64,000 nucleotides of DNA from Slackia faecicanis (lineage in GTDB: Bacteria; Actinomycetota; Coriobacteriia; Coriobacteriales; Eggerthellaceae), in contig NZ_QICB01000005.1 of assembly GCF_003725295.1 (NCBI RefSeq), positions 62,001 through 126,000 of the forward strand, written 5' to 3'. Positions within the stretch are counted from its first letter, which is position 1. Each line of letters begins with the position of its first letter. Under the pieces are notes generated by a model. That model saw only the letters and a list, made by a program, of their open reading frames with translations, was not told where the DNA came from and made no database searches. Below are positions 44,032 through 53,104 of the stretch, in pieces. The position numbers and the translations under genes are program-made.

Positions 44032-45261
44032 ATGACATACCGCAATTTCAGCAAAGATTTCATCGAGCAGTTCGAAGCCGACCGCGCCGAGGGGCGCGCC
44101 AACCCCTATCGCACCGACGACGCCGACGCGGTCAGGCGCAACCCCGCGCGCGACATGGCCCCGCGCCTGCACAGGCCGCCATTCGTGCGCGATATCGACA
44201 AGATCTTGAACGTGGCGCCCTACAACCGCTACGCCGGCAAAACCCAGGTGTTCAGCTTCGTGCGCAACGACGATATCAGCCGGCGCGGCCTGCACGTGCA
44301 GCTCGTGGCGCGCACGGCGCGCACGATCGCGCGCATGCTCGGGCTCAACGAAGACCTGACCGAGGCCATCGCGCTCGGCCATGACCTGGGGCACACGCCC
44401 TTCGGTCACGCGGGAGAGCGCATCCTGAACGAGCTGTATCGCGCCGACACGGGGCGCTTTTTCAACCACAACGTGCATTCCGTGCGCGTGCTCGACACGC
44501 TGTACGCGCGCAACGTCACGCTGCAGACGCTCGACGGCATTCTGTGCCACAACGGCGAAAGCAGCCAGCAAGAATTCCTGCGCGGAGAAACGCACGATTT
44601 CGAAACCTTCGACGCGCTCGTGGAGACCTGCTACGCCGACCAAAACGCAATCGCCACGCTGCGCCCCTCCACGCTGGAAGGCTGCGTGGTGCGCATTTCC
44701 GATATGATCGCATACGTGGGCAAAGACCGCCAAGACGCCATGGGGGTGGGCGCGCTCGCCGACGACGGGGTGTTTTCCAACGGGTCGCTCGGCACGCAGA
44801 ACGCCGAGATTATCAACAATCTGACGGTCGACATCGTCGAGCACAGCTACATGCGCGACCGCATCGCCATGAGCGAAGAGGCCTTCCGCAGCCTGAAAAC
44901 CGCGAAGGCCGAAAACTACGAGCGCATCTACCTTGCCGACGAACAGGGCGATATCTACGCGGAGCAGATCGAACCCATGTTCGCCGAGCTCTACGAGACG
45001 ATCCTCGCCGACCTGGCGGCAGGCGACGAAAGCGCTCCCGTCTACAAGCACTTCATCGAGAAAATCGAAGGCCAGAGGCGCCTCTACGACGAAGCCGCCC
45101 CTTATCGCGCCGAAGAGCCGCACCGCATCGCGGTCGATTACCTGGCAAGCATGACCGACGAATACTTCCTGGCGGCGCACCGCTTCATGTGCCCGCGCAG
45201 CACGCACGGCGTGGAATTCCGCGATTACTTCCACGACATGCGCCGCGGAGCCGACGCCTAG
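44032..45261 (+). CDS. dgt: dGTPase-family deoxynucleotide triphosphohydrolase
   Basis: The 409-residue protein belongs to the dGTPase/SAMHD1 branch of HD enzymes, which cleave dNTP to deoxynucleoside and triphosphate. Metal-binding residues are in LHVQLVARTARTIAR, the HD pair in ALGHDLGHTPFGHAGE, and the late aspartate in RISDMIAYVGKD. An AAGGAGA site precedes the ATG. It converges with the NhaC-type gene and overlaps it by four bases at the 3' end. Confidence 0.9.
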   Translation: MTYRNFSKDFIEQFEADRAEGRANPYRTDDADAVRRNPARDMAPRLHRPPFVRDIDKILNVAPYNRYAGKTQVFSFVRNDDISRRGLHVQLVARTARTIARMLGLNEDLTEAIALGHDLGHTPFGHAGERILNELYRADTGRFFNHNVHSVRVLDTLYARNVTLQTLDGILCHNGESSQQEFLRGETHDFETFDALVETCYADQNAIATLRPSTLEGCVVRISDMIAYVGKDRQDAMGVGALADDGVFSNGSLGTQNAEIINNLTVDIVEHSYMRDRIAMSEEAFRSLKTAKAENYERIYLADEQGDIYAEQIEPMFAELYETILADLAAGDESAPVYKHFIEKIEGQRRLYDEAAPYRAEEPHRIAVDYLASMTDEYFLAAHRFMCPRSTHGVEFRDYFHDMRRGADA

Positions 45262-46826
45262 CGAGCAGCGGGCGCCTCCTTGGCCATATCGCGCTTGGCG
45301 AGCACCGTGAACGTGACGATGGAAAGCACGATGGTGAGCGCCAGGCCGACCCAGGGCGTATGCAGATACCCTGTCAGCAGGTACGCGATCAGGCCCGCCA
45401 CGAACACGATGGTCGCGTACGGCGTCTGCGTGGACACGTGGTCGAGCAAGTCGCACTTCGCGCTCGTCGACGACAGGATGGTGGTATCGGATATCGGGGA
45501 GATGTGGTCGCCGTACACCGAGCCGCCGAGCGTCGCGCCCACGGCCACCAAGAACAGCGGGTCAGACGGGGAGAAAACGCCCGACACGATAGGCAGGACC
45601 AACGCGATGGTGCCCCAGCTCGTGCCCATCGAGAAGCCGATGAACGACGACACGGCGAAGATGATCGCAGGCAGCAGTTCCATGCCCACGCCCAGGCCGT
45701 TGAGCACCGCGCTCACGAAGGGCCCGGTGCCGATCATATAGCGGCACACGCCGCCCAGCGACCAGGCTAAAACCAAGATCATGATGGCCGAAACCATGGA
45801 TTTCAGGCCCTCAGACATGCCGTCCATATAGCCCGAAAGCGTGGTCAGGCCGCGCGGCAGATACATGGCGGCAGCCACGACCAACGCCACGGCTGCGCCG
45901 ATGCACAGGCCCGCGATCGGGTCGGCGCCCACGGCGGCGGCGAAATCGACGCCTTGGAAAAAGCCGCCCACGTACAGCATGCCCACGACGGAGAACACGA
46001 TCAGCGTGGCGATGGGGATGACCAGATCGAGCACGGTTCCCTTGTCGGACACGCGCATGCCGTCGAATTCGACCTGTTCAGGAGCGGCATCCGACGCATT
46101 GCCGCCGTCGTCCGAAGGCGCTCCGAGCGGCTTGACGTTGCGTGCGCGGCGCTCGGCCAAAAGCATGGGGCCGAAATCCATATTGGACGCGCAGACGTAG
46201 AACACGAACACGATCGTGGCCAGCGCGTAGAAATTGTACGGGATCGATTCGACAAAGGTGCTGAATCCGTTTTCGCCCAGGTAGCCGCCCACAGCCACCG
46301 CCCAGCTCGACACCGGGGCGATGATGCACACGGGCGCGGCCGACGAGTCGATGATCCACGCCAGCTTCTCATGGCTCACGCGGAACCGGTCGGTCACGGG
46401 GCGCATCACGGCGCCTACCGTCATGCAGTTGAAATAGTCGTCGATGAACACCATCACGCCGAGCAGCGCGGTGAGCATCTTGGCCAGGCGCGCATTTTTC
46501 ACATGGGCGGTCACCCATTCGCCGTACGCGCGCGATCCGCCCGCAAGGGCCACCAGCACCACGAGGGCGCCGAGCAGCGCCAAAAACAGCAACAACGACG
46601 AATTCGCTGAAATCTGCGCCGCCATCATCTGCGGCACCATCGTGAACGCCTGGATCAGCTGGTCGATGCCAGGACCCGTTCCGACGAACGTATAGATAAC
46701 CATGCCGACGAAAATGCCGATCGTCAGCGAGGAGTACACTTCTTTCGTGATCAGCGCGAGCGCGAGCGCCAGAAGAGGCGGCACGATAGACCATGCGCCT
46801 GCATCGATCAACCCGAATGCTTCCAT
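45258..46826 (-). CDS. nhaC: NhaC-family Na+/H+ antiporter
   Basis: The 522-residue protein has about 11-12 membrane helices of the NhaC/ion transporter superfamily, with IDDYFNCMTVGAVMRPVTDR, SSAAPVCIIAPVSSW, and GTSWGTIALVLPI and GSVYGDHISPISDTTILSS near the ion path. It probably exchanges sodium or an organic cation for protons; NhaC relatives can also carry amino acids. The start was set at ATG 46826 because GAGGGG lies six bases upstream; an upstream GTG lacks one. A promoter is recognisable at 46863-46890. Confidence 0.88.
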   Translation of the reverse strand: MEAFGLIDAGAWSIVPPLLALALALITKEVYSSLTIGIFVGMVIYTFVGTGPGIDQLIQAFTMVPQMMAAQISANSSLLLFLALLGALVVLVALAGGSRAYGEWVTAHVKNARLAKMLTALLGVMVFIDDYFNCMTVGAVMRPVTDRFRVSHEKLAWIIDSSAAPVCIIAPVSSWAVAVGGYLGENGFSTFVESIPYNFYALATIVFVFYVCASNMDFGPMLLAERRARNVKPLGAPSDDGGNASDAAPEQVEFDGMRVSDKGTVLDLVIPIATLIVFSVVGMLYVGGFFQGVDFAAAVGADPIAGLCIGAAVALVVAAAMYLPRGLTTLSGYMDGMSEGLKSMVSAIMILVLAWSLGGVCRYMIGTGPFVSAVLNGLGVGMELLPAIIFAVSSFIGFSMGTSWGTIALVLPIVSGVFSPSDPLFLVAVGATLGGSVYGDHISPISDTTILSSTSAKCDLLDHVSTQTPYATIVFVAGLIAYLLTGYLHTPWVGLALTIVLSIVTFTVLAKRDMAKEAPAAR

Positions 46827-47167
46827 CGGTTTCCCCTCGTTGTGTTTACTCACGAATTTGCAAGTATACCCCCGAGGGGCGAAACCTCAAAAACAAGCAG
46901 CATGCGTCCACAAAAACAGGAGCGGTCTTGCAAACGGCGTATGAAGCTTCACGAACGGCCGGCAACGACCAAAAAGCCGCGCTTCCACGATAAGAGCAGA
47001 GGCCCTTAAGGCTGGCGGCACGAGAATCAACACCAACGCCGGCAACCGTCGGGCGCTGCATGCAGCGACAAAGACAAGCATGCGCAGCCTCATTAGCGGC
47101 GCCGAGCGCCAAGCCGCCACCATTCCGTACGCCGATGCCAGAACCTCGCTTGCAACACCACAAGAGA
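46827..47167. other. Intergenic region between dmsC2 and the NhaC gene
   Basis: Apart from the antiporter promoter at 46863-46890, I see no gene in these 341 bases. Open frames are short, Cys/Ala-rich and lack ribosome-binding sites. No strong terminator for the dms operon is apparent. Confidence 0.6.
46863..46890 (-). promoter_or_regulatory. Promoter of the NhaC-type antiporter gene
   Basis: TTGAGG (46890-46885) and TATACT (46868-46863) are 16 bp apart, 37-64 bases before the ATG. Confidence 0.6.
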
Positions 47168-48043
47168 TCAAATACCCACACCATAGGTCATATGCATCAT
47201 ATAAAAACCGAACCGCACAACGAAAAGACCCGCAAAAAACAAGACGCAACAAGCACCGAGCTTCGATGCGCTCGGCAGCTTGCCTCCGCGCATCCCGGCA
47301 GCAACAAATAGCACGGCGGCAATTCCCGCCATGCCGTATAGAACCACCATCGCGGGGTACCACGGCACCAAGCTCGCCGCGGTCCCATATCCGTTCCAAA
47401 TATTGAAAAGATCGATGCTTTGCGCCGCCAGGACCGACAGGTTCGCGACCAAAGCAGCAAACGAAACAGCCAGCAACACCTTGCTCGCAAGCCTATGCAA
47501 ACAGACAGCGCGAGCGACACGCAGCGAAGCCATACCGAGCAGCGGCCCTCCCGCAAACGCCGAAAGCCACACATTCGCGGGAACGAACGGGGTGCTCCAC
47601 GTAACTATAGTAGGGGCGTCATAGGCACGGGCAATAGCCCCCACGCACACCGCTCCAGTCACGATAACGAAAACACACCAGGCCTTTTGGGCGGTCACAT
47701 ACTGCTTCTCGGTAAAGCAAAATAGCCAGTACAATCCGCACGAGGCCAAAAAAAGCACGGCCGCAAACACTTCGTTCGACAATGGAGACCGCCCCACCCC
47801 GAGAAACACATACAACGCGTTCGCGGGACTCCCGAGATGCGTAGCAGACGCCACCAATCCCACCATAGTAATGACCAGAGGAATGCACAAGCCACGGTTG
47901 ATGCGAATCCTTTCGGCGGCGCCGAGGGGAGAGAACACTAAAACTCCCGCCATTATCGCGCAGGCCACAATGCCCGAAGGGGCCAACGTAGTAAACAAAA
48001 CAAGCGTTATCTCCCCTAACGCCGTTTCGAATCCAAGCGGCAT
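47168..48043 (-). CDS. Second DmsC-like membrane anchor subunit
   Basis: The 291-residue protein has eight membrane helices and resembles the DmsC quinol-binding anchor of DMSO reductase. It is clearly a paralogue of the DmsC at 48938-49795: both share FTTLAPxG, AxxxHLxSPxxAxxVFxGxGxSPLSNE and a membrane-embedded C-terminus ending MxMxxGxG. It sits after the torD-like gene at the end of the operon. GGGAGG lies five bases before ATG 48043; an earlier GTG overlaps that site. The base composition is poorer in GC than elsewhere in the window. It may replace or partner the first anchor. Confidence 0.8.
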   Translation of the reverse strand: MPLGFETALGEITLVLFTTLAPSGIVACAIMAGVLVFSPLGAAERIRINRGLCIPLVITMVGLVASATHLGSPANALYVFLGVGRSPLSNEVFAAVLFLASCGLYWLFCFTEKQYVTAQKAWCVFVIVTGAVCVGAIARAYDAPTIVTWSTPFVPANVWLSAFAGGPLLGMASLRVARAVCLHRLASKVLLAVSFAALVANLSVLAAQSIDLFNIWNGYGTAASLVPWYPAMVVLYGMAGIAAVLFVAAGMRGGKLPSASKLGACCVLFFAGLFVVRFGFYMMHMTYGVGI

Positions 48044-48143
48044 ACCCACCTCCCGTCTTCATGCCGTCAACGCTGAATCGCACGTCGAAAACGAAGCTTT
48101 AGCATATAAAAAGAACGCGCCAGAGCGCGCTCTTAAAATAACA

Positions 48144-48773
48144 CTAGCGATAAAAACGCGGCTCGACAGGATGCAGGTCCATAGCCTCCCCCAGGCCCTC
48201 AAGCGTCAACTTGGCCAATCCCGCAATCCCGCGATAGAACGGATGACAGGAAGCCTTCTCGAGCTGGTCAAGCATATGGGAAGACCAAGGCAAAAGATGT
48301 TCTTGAAGAAACTCGCCCATCAGCTCAGGCCTGTTACCAGCAAGCCACGCAGCCAAAAGCAACATGAGTCCGATATGGTCTTCGGGGGTCTTCTCGTCAC
48401 CCAAACGAGCAATGCCCGAAGAACGCATCCACGAGCGCAAGGCGAGCGTCGCCTCCCCAAATACCACGCACTCTCGATCGGTGTAGACCGAACCCCACGG
48501 CGGCGCGGGCATGGGGCCGGGCCCCACAAACAAGCGGCGATACTCCCATACAAGGGCGTCTTCCACACCCCGCGCCGATCCTTCACGCATAAGCGACAAG
48601 CAATCACGCGCCTTGTCGCGGCTCACAAACGGCCACTCTCTCGCAACAACGACCTCATCAATGCCCGCATAGGCAGCAAAGGCGACATCCATTCCATCGG
48701 CGCTCGGATCGGTCACAAAAAACGGGCCCAAAGCCCCACATGCAATTGCGGCTTCGCCATATCTATCGAACAT
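48144..48773 (-). CDS. TorD/DmsD-family molybdoenzyme chaperone
   Basis: The 209-residue all-helical protein matches the TorD/DmsD chaperones that bind the Tat signal of molybdenum reductases until cofactor is inserted. Typical motifs are EYRRLFVGPGPMPAPPWGSVY, TPEDHIGLMLLLAAWL and FLQEHLLPWSSHMLDQLE. It lies between two dmsC-like genes behind dmsABC, so its client is very probably the DmsA at 50449-52872. AAAGGA precedes the ATG. Confidence 0.88.
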   Translation of the reverse strand: MFDRYGEAAIACGALGPFFVTDPSADGMDVAFAAYAGIDEVVVAREWPFVSRDKARDCLSLMREGSARGVEDALVWEYRRLFVGPGPMPAPPWGSVYTDRECVVFGEATLALRSWMRSSGIARLGDEKTPEDHIGLMLLLAAWLAGNRPELMGEFLQEHLLPWSSHMLDQLEKASCHPFYRGIAGLAKLTLEGLGEAMDLHPVEPRFYR

Positions 48774-48937
48774 AAGCGTCCTTTCCCTGAAGCAGACGGC
48801 GCGCTACGCAAGACGCAAAAACCGCCTGCGCAAGCTCGCGAAAAGAAATGCAAGAAACCGGGGCGCAACGTCGTCGCATCGAAATCAAGCAGGGCGCGCG
48901 GCCATAAGCCGCTCGCCCTGCCAGCCTATTTCGGCTC

Positions 48938-49795
48938 TTACAAACCTATGGACATCTGCATAGCGTAAAAAGCGAAACGCACCAAAAACGTACCGACAAG
49001 CGCAACAGCCGAGCCGACGGCGGCCGGAGCCAAAGTCCTCTTACCAAAGCAGACCACACCCAAGCACGCAACAGCGACGACCCCGCAAAGACCCGCGCCA
49101 CACAGATACGGCACGACAGGCTCAGCCAACGTGGCACCCGCAACGGCGGGGCTCCACAGCTCTCCCAACATGTCAACATGACCGACGAGAGCAACGGCAG
49201 CTGCGACAAAACCCGAAAAGCCGAGAATGAACGCGAGGGATTTCACCATATGCGCAGCACGGCCATCGATGGCGCCGGCCAACGCAAGAACGAAAAGGCC
49301 GATAAGCGTACCGCCGAAAAGAGCCATGCCCAACATCTCAAGAGGGACGAGAGGGGAATTCCACGAAGGAATAGTGGGCATCATATAGGCCAAACCTGTA
49401 AACACCACGAAAATCAAAGCGAGCACCGCAACGACCAAAGAAAAAGGCTTGCGAACCGACAGAGAGAGCTTGCCGAACATTCCGAGAAGAACATAGACAG
49501 CCATGGCCACAAAGAACACCATGCCAACCGCAATTTCATTGGAAAGAGGAGAGTGCCCGATGCCCATGAAAACACTCGGAGCATGAAGGGGCGAAGCGAG
49601 GTGGAAGAAAGAGGCGACAAAGCCGGCTGCCACTGCTCCAGCAGGAATCAGCGACAAACGGTCGATAGCCTTAAGCTGCCCGGCCTCCAACTTGAGGGAA
49701 CAAACAGCAATGGCCAGCACGACGAAAGCGCCTGCGCCCAACGGTGCCAGCGTCGTGAAGATCGCCAAAGGCAGTTCATTCAAAGCGGTTTCCAT
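48938..49795 (-). CDS. dmsC: DmsC-like membrane anchor subunit
   Basis: The 285-residue protein has eight membrane helices of the DmsC family. It anchors DmsAB to the membrane and takes electrons from menaquinol. The ATG follows the dmsB stop by one base, so the two are translationally coupled. A histidine in the second helix region (ASFFHLASP) is the conserved quinol-site candidate. It is a paralogue of the protein at 47168-48043. Confidence 0.88.
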   Translation of the reverse strand: METALNELPLAIFTTLAPLGAGAFVVLAIAVCSLKLEAGQLKAIDRLSLIPAGAVAAGFVASFFHLASPLHAPSVFMGIGHSPLSNEIAVGMVFFVAMAVYVLLGMFGKLSLSVRKPFSLVVAVLALIFVVFTGLAYMMPTIPSWNSPLVPLEMLGMALFGGTLIGLFVLALAGAIDGRAAHMVKSLAFILGFSGFVAAAVALVGHVDMLGELWSPAVAGATLAEPVVPYLCGAGLCGVVAVACLGVVCFGKRTLAPAAVGSAVALVGTFLVRFAFYAMQMSIGL

Positions 49796-49796
49796 A

Positions 49797-50417
49797 TTAG
49801 AGCACCTCCAAGGGATTCACGATTTTACCCGCACGGCTATCGGAAGGCTGGGCATCAGCACACGCCTTTACAAACAAATTCGGATAAGTAAGCGACGCAT
49901 CGGGCAAAGGCGCAATGCTCGCGCGCTCCCCGAGCTTGCCCATCTCCTCAACGGGACCAAACGCCAGAGCACGCGCAGGGCACGCCTCCACGCAAACGGG
50001 AGACTCTCCCGCAGAAAGGCGTTCGGCACATCCATCGCACTTAACCGAATGGCCCTTCTCACGATCGACCTTCGGCGAGTTATACGGACACGCCATGTGG
50101 CAATATCCGCAGCCGATGCACTTCCCCTCGTCCACGCTCACAAGACCGCTCTGGTCGTCCTTATGCATTGCGCCCGTAGGGCAGACTTGCATGCATGCGG
50201 GGCTATCGCAATGATTGCAAGAAATGGAAACCGGGTAGCTGAAGCATGTGGTCCTGATGCATCCATCGGCATCGCGAACAGTTTCGCCGCCGGCGCATTC
50301 GTAGACCTTGCGATACGCCGAATCGGCATCGAGATCTTTGTAGTCCTTGCAAGCGAACTCGCAGGTCTTACAGCCAGTGCAGCGCGTCGCGTCGAAATGA
50401 AACGCATACTGAGTCAT
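49797..50417 (-). CDS. dmsB: DmsB-like iron-sulfur subunit
   Basis: The 206-residue protein has the four ferredoxin-type cysteine motifs of DmsB: CTGCKTCEFAC, CNHCDSPACMQVCP, CIGCGYCHMACP and CDGCAERL...CVEACP. These bind four [4Fe-4S] clusters that pass electrons from DmsC to DmsA. There is no signal peptide, as expected, because it is exported by riding with DmsA through Tat. It begins 31 bases after dmsA. Confidence 0.93.
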   Translation of the reverse strand: MTQYAFHFDATRCTGCKTCEFACKDYKDLDADSAYRKVYECAGGETVRDADGCIRTTCFSYPVSISCNHCDSPACMQVCPTGAMHKDDQSGLVSVDEGKCIGCGYCHMACPYNSPKVDREKGHSVKCDGCAERLSAGESPVCVEACPARALAFGPVEEMGKLGERASIAPLPDASLTYPNLFVKACADAQPSDSRAGKIVNPLEVL

Positions 50418-50448
50418 ATCTCATTCCTCTCTTCGTCACACGGCCCGC

Positions 50449-52872
50449 TTATGCGGAAACCTTCTCGACCTGACAAATATTGGTGTGCTGCGGGTTGCCC
50501 TTAGACAGAGGAGACGGACGCTGGGTGGTCAGCGTGTTTATGCTGCCTCCCCTATCAACCCGTTCGGGATCGCTGTACATATCGGCCATATGCCAGGCTC
50601 CCTGAGACACCGCCACGGTTCCAGGAACAACGCGCGACGTAACTTTCGCCAAAAGCTCGATGATGCCGAACTGGTTTTTAACGCGAATCGTATCGCCCTG
50701 CTCAATGCCGCGCTCCTGCGCATCCAGGGGATTGATCCAAGCCTCCTGAGGGTTGACTTCCTTGAGGTCCTCGATGAAGCCCCAAGAAGAGTGAATACGA
50801 CCGCGGTAGTGGAAGCCCGTCAAAACCAGAGGGAACTCATCGGTAGTCGACTCAACGCCGTACCATTCGGGGATATACACGGGAAGAGGAGGAAGGGTGC
50901 TCATCCCCTTCAAAGTATCGCCATCCTGAAGCTCCCAGCCCTCGGTAAACTGCAGCAGCTTTTCCGAAAAGATTTCGATTTTTCCCGAAGGAGTATCGAG
51001 GGCGTTGGCAACGGGGTCGGCACGAAACTTCTCCATCGAAATGAAAGGTGCCTTTTTCTCGACATAAACACCTTGCTCAACGGCTTCTTCCCAGGTCGGG
51101 AGAGCGGGATTCTTCTCGCGAGTGCCTTCGTAAATTTCGCGAATCCACTCTTCCTCGGTTTTGCCCTCGGTGAATTCTTCTTTCACGCCCAGCTTCTCGG
51201 CCATCATAGAGGCCATCTCGTAAGCGGTCTTGCGCTCGAACTTCGGAGACGTGCACGGCTGACCGGTAATCATGTAGCCGTGGTCTGAACCGGTCGCGAT
51301 CTGCGAAACCTGCTCGAAACGGAACAAGTCAGGCAAGATGATGTCGCAATACTTCAGCGAGTCGCACATCACGGTATCAATGCCCAGAATAAACTCGCAC
51401 TTGCTCTCATCGGCCAGAATATCGTGGGCCTTGTTAATATCGGAATGCTGATTGGTCAAGCAATTGCCTGCATAATTGATCATGTACTTAATGCCGACTT
51501 CAAGCTTATCTCCCCCCTTAACGCCGGCGTTTTTCGCCGTCATTTCGGGGCCATGGTCGATAGCGTCGGTAAACAAGAAGCACGGAATGCTCTTCTTCAC
51601 GGGGTTCTCGCCCGCAGACAGCTTGCCCAGAGAACACGATTGGATGGCCTCGCGTGTGCCGTTGCTGGTTCCAGGAAGGCCGATTTGGCCGACGAGGCAC
51701 GGCAATGCCATGATGGCCCAGGCAGTCCATTCGCCGTTGGAACGACGTTGAGGACCCCATCCCTGATTGACATACAGAGGCTTAGTGGTGCCGATTTCGC
51801 GAGCGATCTTCTCGATAGTCTCTGCGGGAATGCCCGTGATTTTCGACGCCCACGAAGGGGTCTTTTCAACCATGTCATAACCGAGGCCCATGATGTAGTC
51901 GTAGTAAGACATATTCATGCCTTTGTACGCCTCCGGCATGGTCTCTTCGTCATAGCCCACGCAATAGGTATGCAGGAAGTCGAGATCGACCATGTCATTC
52001 TCGATAAGGTAGTGCGCAACGCCGGCAACAAACGCAGCATCGGTGCCGGGATTGATCGGCAACCACGTCTCAGAATGCCCCATGACCGAATCGTTCATGC
52101 GGGGGTCGATGATATAGATTTTCGCATTGGTTTTTTCGCGCAAGCGAACCCAGTCGTAATGCGTGGTCAAACCACCCTGACGGGTCTCCGTGGGACTCGA
52201 ACCGAAAATCAAGATAAGTTCGGCATCTTCTGCAGCACTGAGCGTAGAACCGCCCGCCTGCTTATTGCCATACATATACGGAGTGATGCAAGAAATTTGA
52301 GCCGTAGAGTAGCTATTGTAGAAATTCAAATAGCCGCCCACAAGATTGAGCATTCGGTTAAACGGACGAGAAGTAGAGGCCGAGACGCCCGTAGCATACG
52401 GAACGAAAACCGCCTCGTTTCCGTACGTGTCAATGACCTCCTTCAGCTTCGATGCGGCCGTGTCGATCGCCTCATCCCAACTAATGCGCTCGAATTTTCC
52501 TTCGCCGCGCTTGCCGACGCGCTTCATGGGATAGCTCAGGCGATCGGGGTGAGCAAGCCAACGACGATAAGTGCGGCCGCGCAGACATGCGCGCGGCTGA
52601 AGGTCATCGAAACCGGCGTCTTTGCTCGTAAAGGTATCGACCCAAACGACCTCGTCATCCTTCACGTGAAAACGGAGAGAACAACGCCCAGGACAATTGA
52701 TGGCACAATGGCCCCAGGTCGTCGTCTCCTGCCCGTCGGCGAAAGCGACAGGCGCAGTGCCGAACATGGCATCGGCGCTTGCAGCGCCGCCGGCGGCCGC
52801 AGCCAGAGCGCCAAGAGCGCCTGTCGTCTTCAGAAACGAACGACGACTCACGGCATGCGTGTTCGTGGACAT
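50449..52872 (-). CDS. dmsA: DMSO reductase-family molybdopterin catalytic subunit (DmsA-like)
   Basis: The 807-residue catalytic subunit has a Tat signal (SRRSFLKTT). An N-terminal [4Fe-4S] site follows, with Cys56, Cys60, Cys64 and Cys96. Molybdopterin-guanine-dinucleotide domains make up the rest (IFGSSPTETRQGG, GTDAAF, NQGWGPQRR, C-terminal LTGFHYRG). The likely molybdenum ligand is a serine in YSTAQ (about 188-192), as in the DMSO reductase branch. The substrate may be DMSO, another S- or N-oxide, or something specialised; it cannot be fixed from sequence. The start is set at ATG 52872 after AAGGGGG. It is the first gene of dmsABC-torD-dmsC2. Confidence 0.92.
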   Translation of the reverse strand: MSTNTHAVSRRSFLKTTGALGALAAAAGGAASADAMFGTAPVAFADGQETTTWGHCAINCPGRCSLRFHVKDDEVVWVDTFTSKDAGFDDLQPRACLRGRTYRRWLAHPDRLSYPMKRVGKRGEGKFERISWDEAIDTAASKLKEVIDTYGNEAVFVPYATGVSASTSRPFNRMLNLVGGYLNFYNSYSTAQISCITPYMYGNKQAGGSTLSAAEDAELILIFGSSPTETRQGGLTTHYDWVRLREKTNAKIYIIDPRMNDSVMGHSETWLPINPGTDAAFVAGVAHYLIENDMVDLDFLHTYCVGYDEETMPEAYKGMNMSYYDYIMGLGYDMVEKTPSWASKITGIPAETIEKIAREIGTTKPLYVNQGWGPQRRSNGEWTAWAIMALPCLVGQIGLPGTSNGTREAIQSCSLGKLSAGENPVKKSIPCFLFTDAIDHGPEMTAKNAGVKGGDKLEVGIKYMINYAGNCLTNQHSDINKAHDILADESKCEFILGIDTVMCDSLKYCDIILPDLFRFEQVSQIATGSDHGYMITGQPCTSPKFERKTAYEMASMMAEKLGVKEEFTEGKTEEEWIREIYEGTREKNPALPTWEEAVEQGVYVEKKAPFISMEKFRADPVANALDTPSGKIEIFSEKLLQFTEGWELQDGDTLKGMSTLPPLPVYIPEWYGVESTTDEFPLVLTGFHYRGRIHSSWGFIEDLKEVNPQEAWINPLDAQERGIEQGDTIRVKNQFGIIELLAKVTSRVVPGTVAVSQGAWHMADMYSDPERVDRGGSINTLTTQRPSPLSKGNPQHTNICQVEKVSA

Positions 52873-52951
52873 GTTTCCCCCTTTTTTTGAAATACCCATA
52901 CATAGACCGTCGCGATCGATTCGCAATAGCAACGGTCGAGAAGACCCCCGA

Positions 52952-53026
52952 AGTATGCGCCCGAAAGGTGCCATGCCGTGTCACATACAACGTGTCATTT
53001 AACGTTTTGCATTCGAGAAATGTCAC
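52952..53026 (-). promoter_or_regulatory. dmsA promoter with phased TGTCAY repeats
   Basis: On the plus strand TGTCAC (52979), TGTCAT (52993) and TGTCAC (53021) lie 14 and 28 bp apart, so all are in one 14-bp register. On the minus strand a -10-like CATACT (52957-52952) has no -35 partner, and the first repeat lies where a -35 would be. This suggests an activator-dependent promoter. The divergent LuxR-type regulator is the obvious candidate to bind it. Confidence 0.5.
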
Positions 53027-53104
53027 ATATTTCAGTAAAACGAGCATATTGAAGCGCGCCGCACGATAGACTTGCCAAAATTGCAAAAGCGACGAGGGGG
53101 GTCC

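Noticed and set aside
46846-47184. A 112-residue open frame between dmsC2 and the antiporter
   Set aside because: It overlaps dmsC2, is Cys/Ala-rich, has no ribosome-binding site and overlaps the antiporter promoter.
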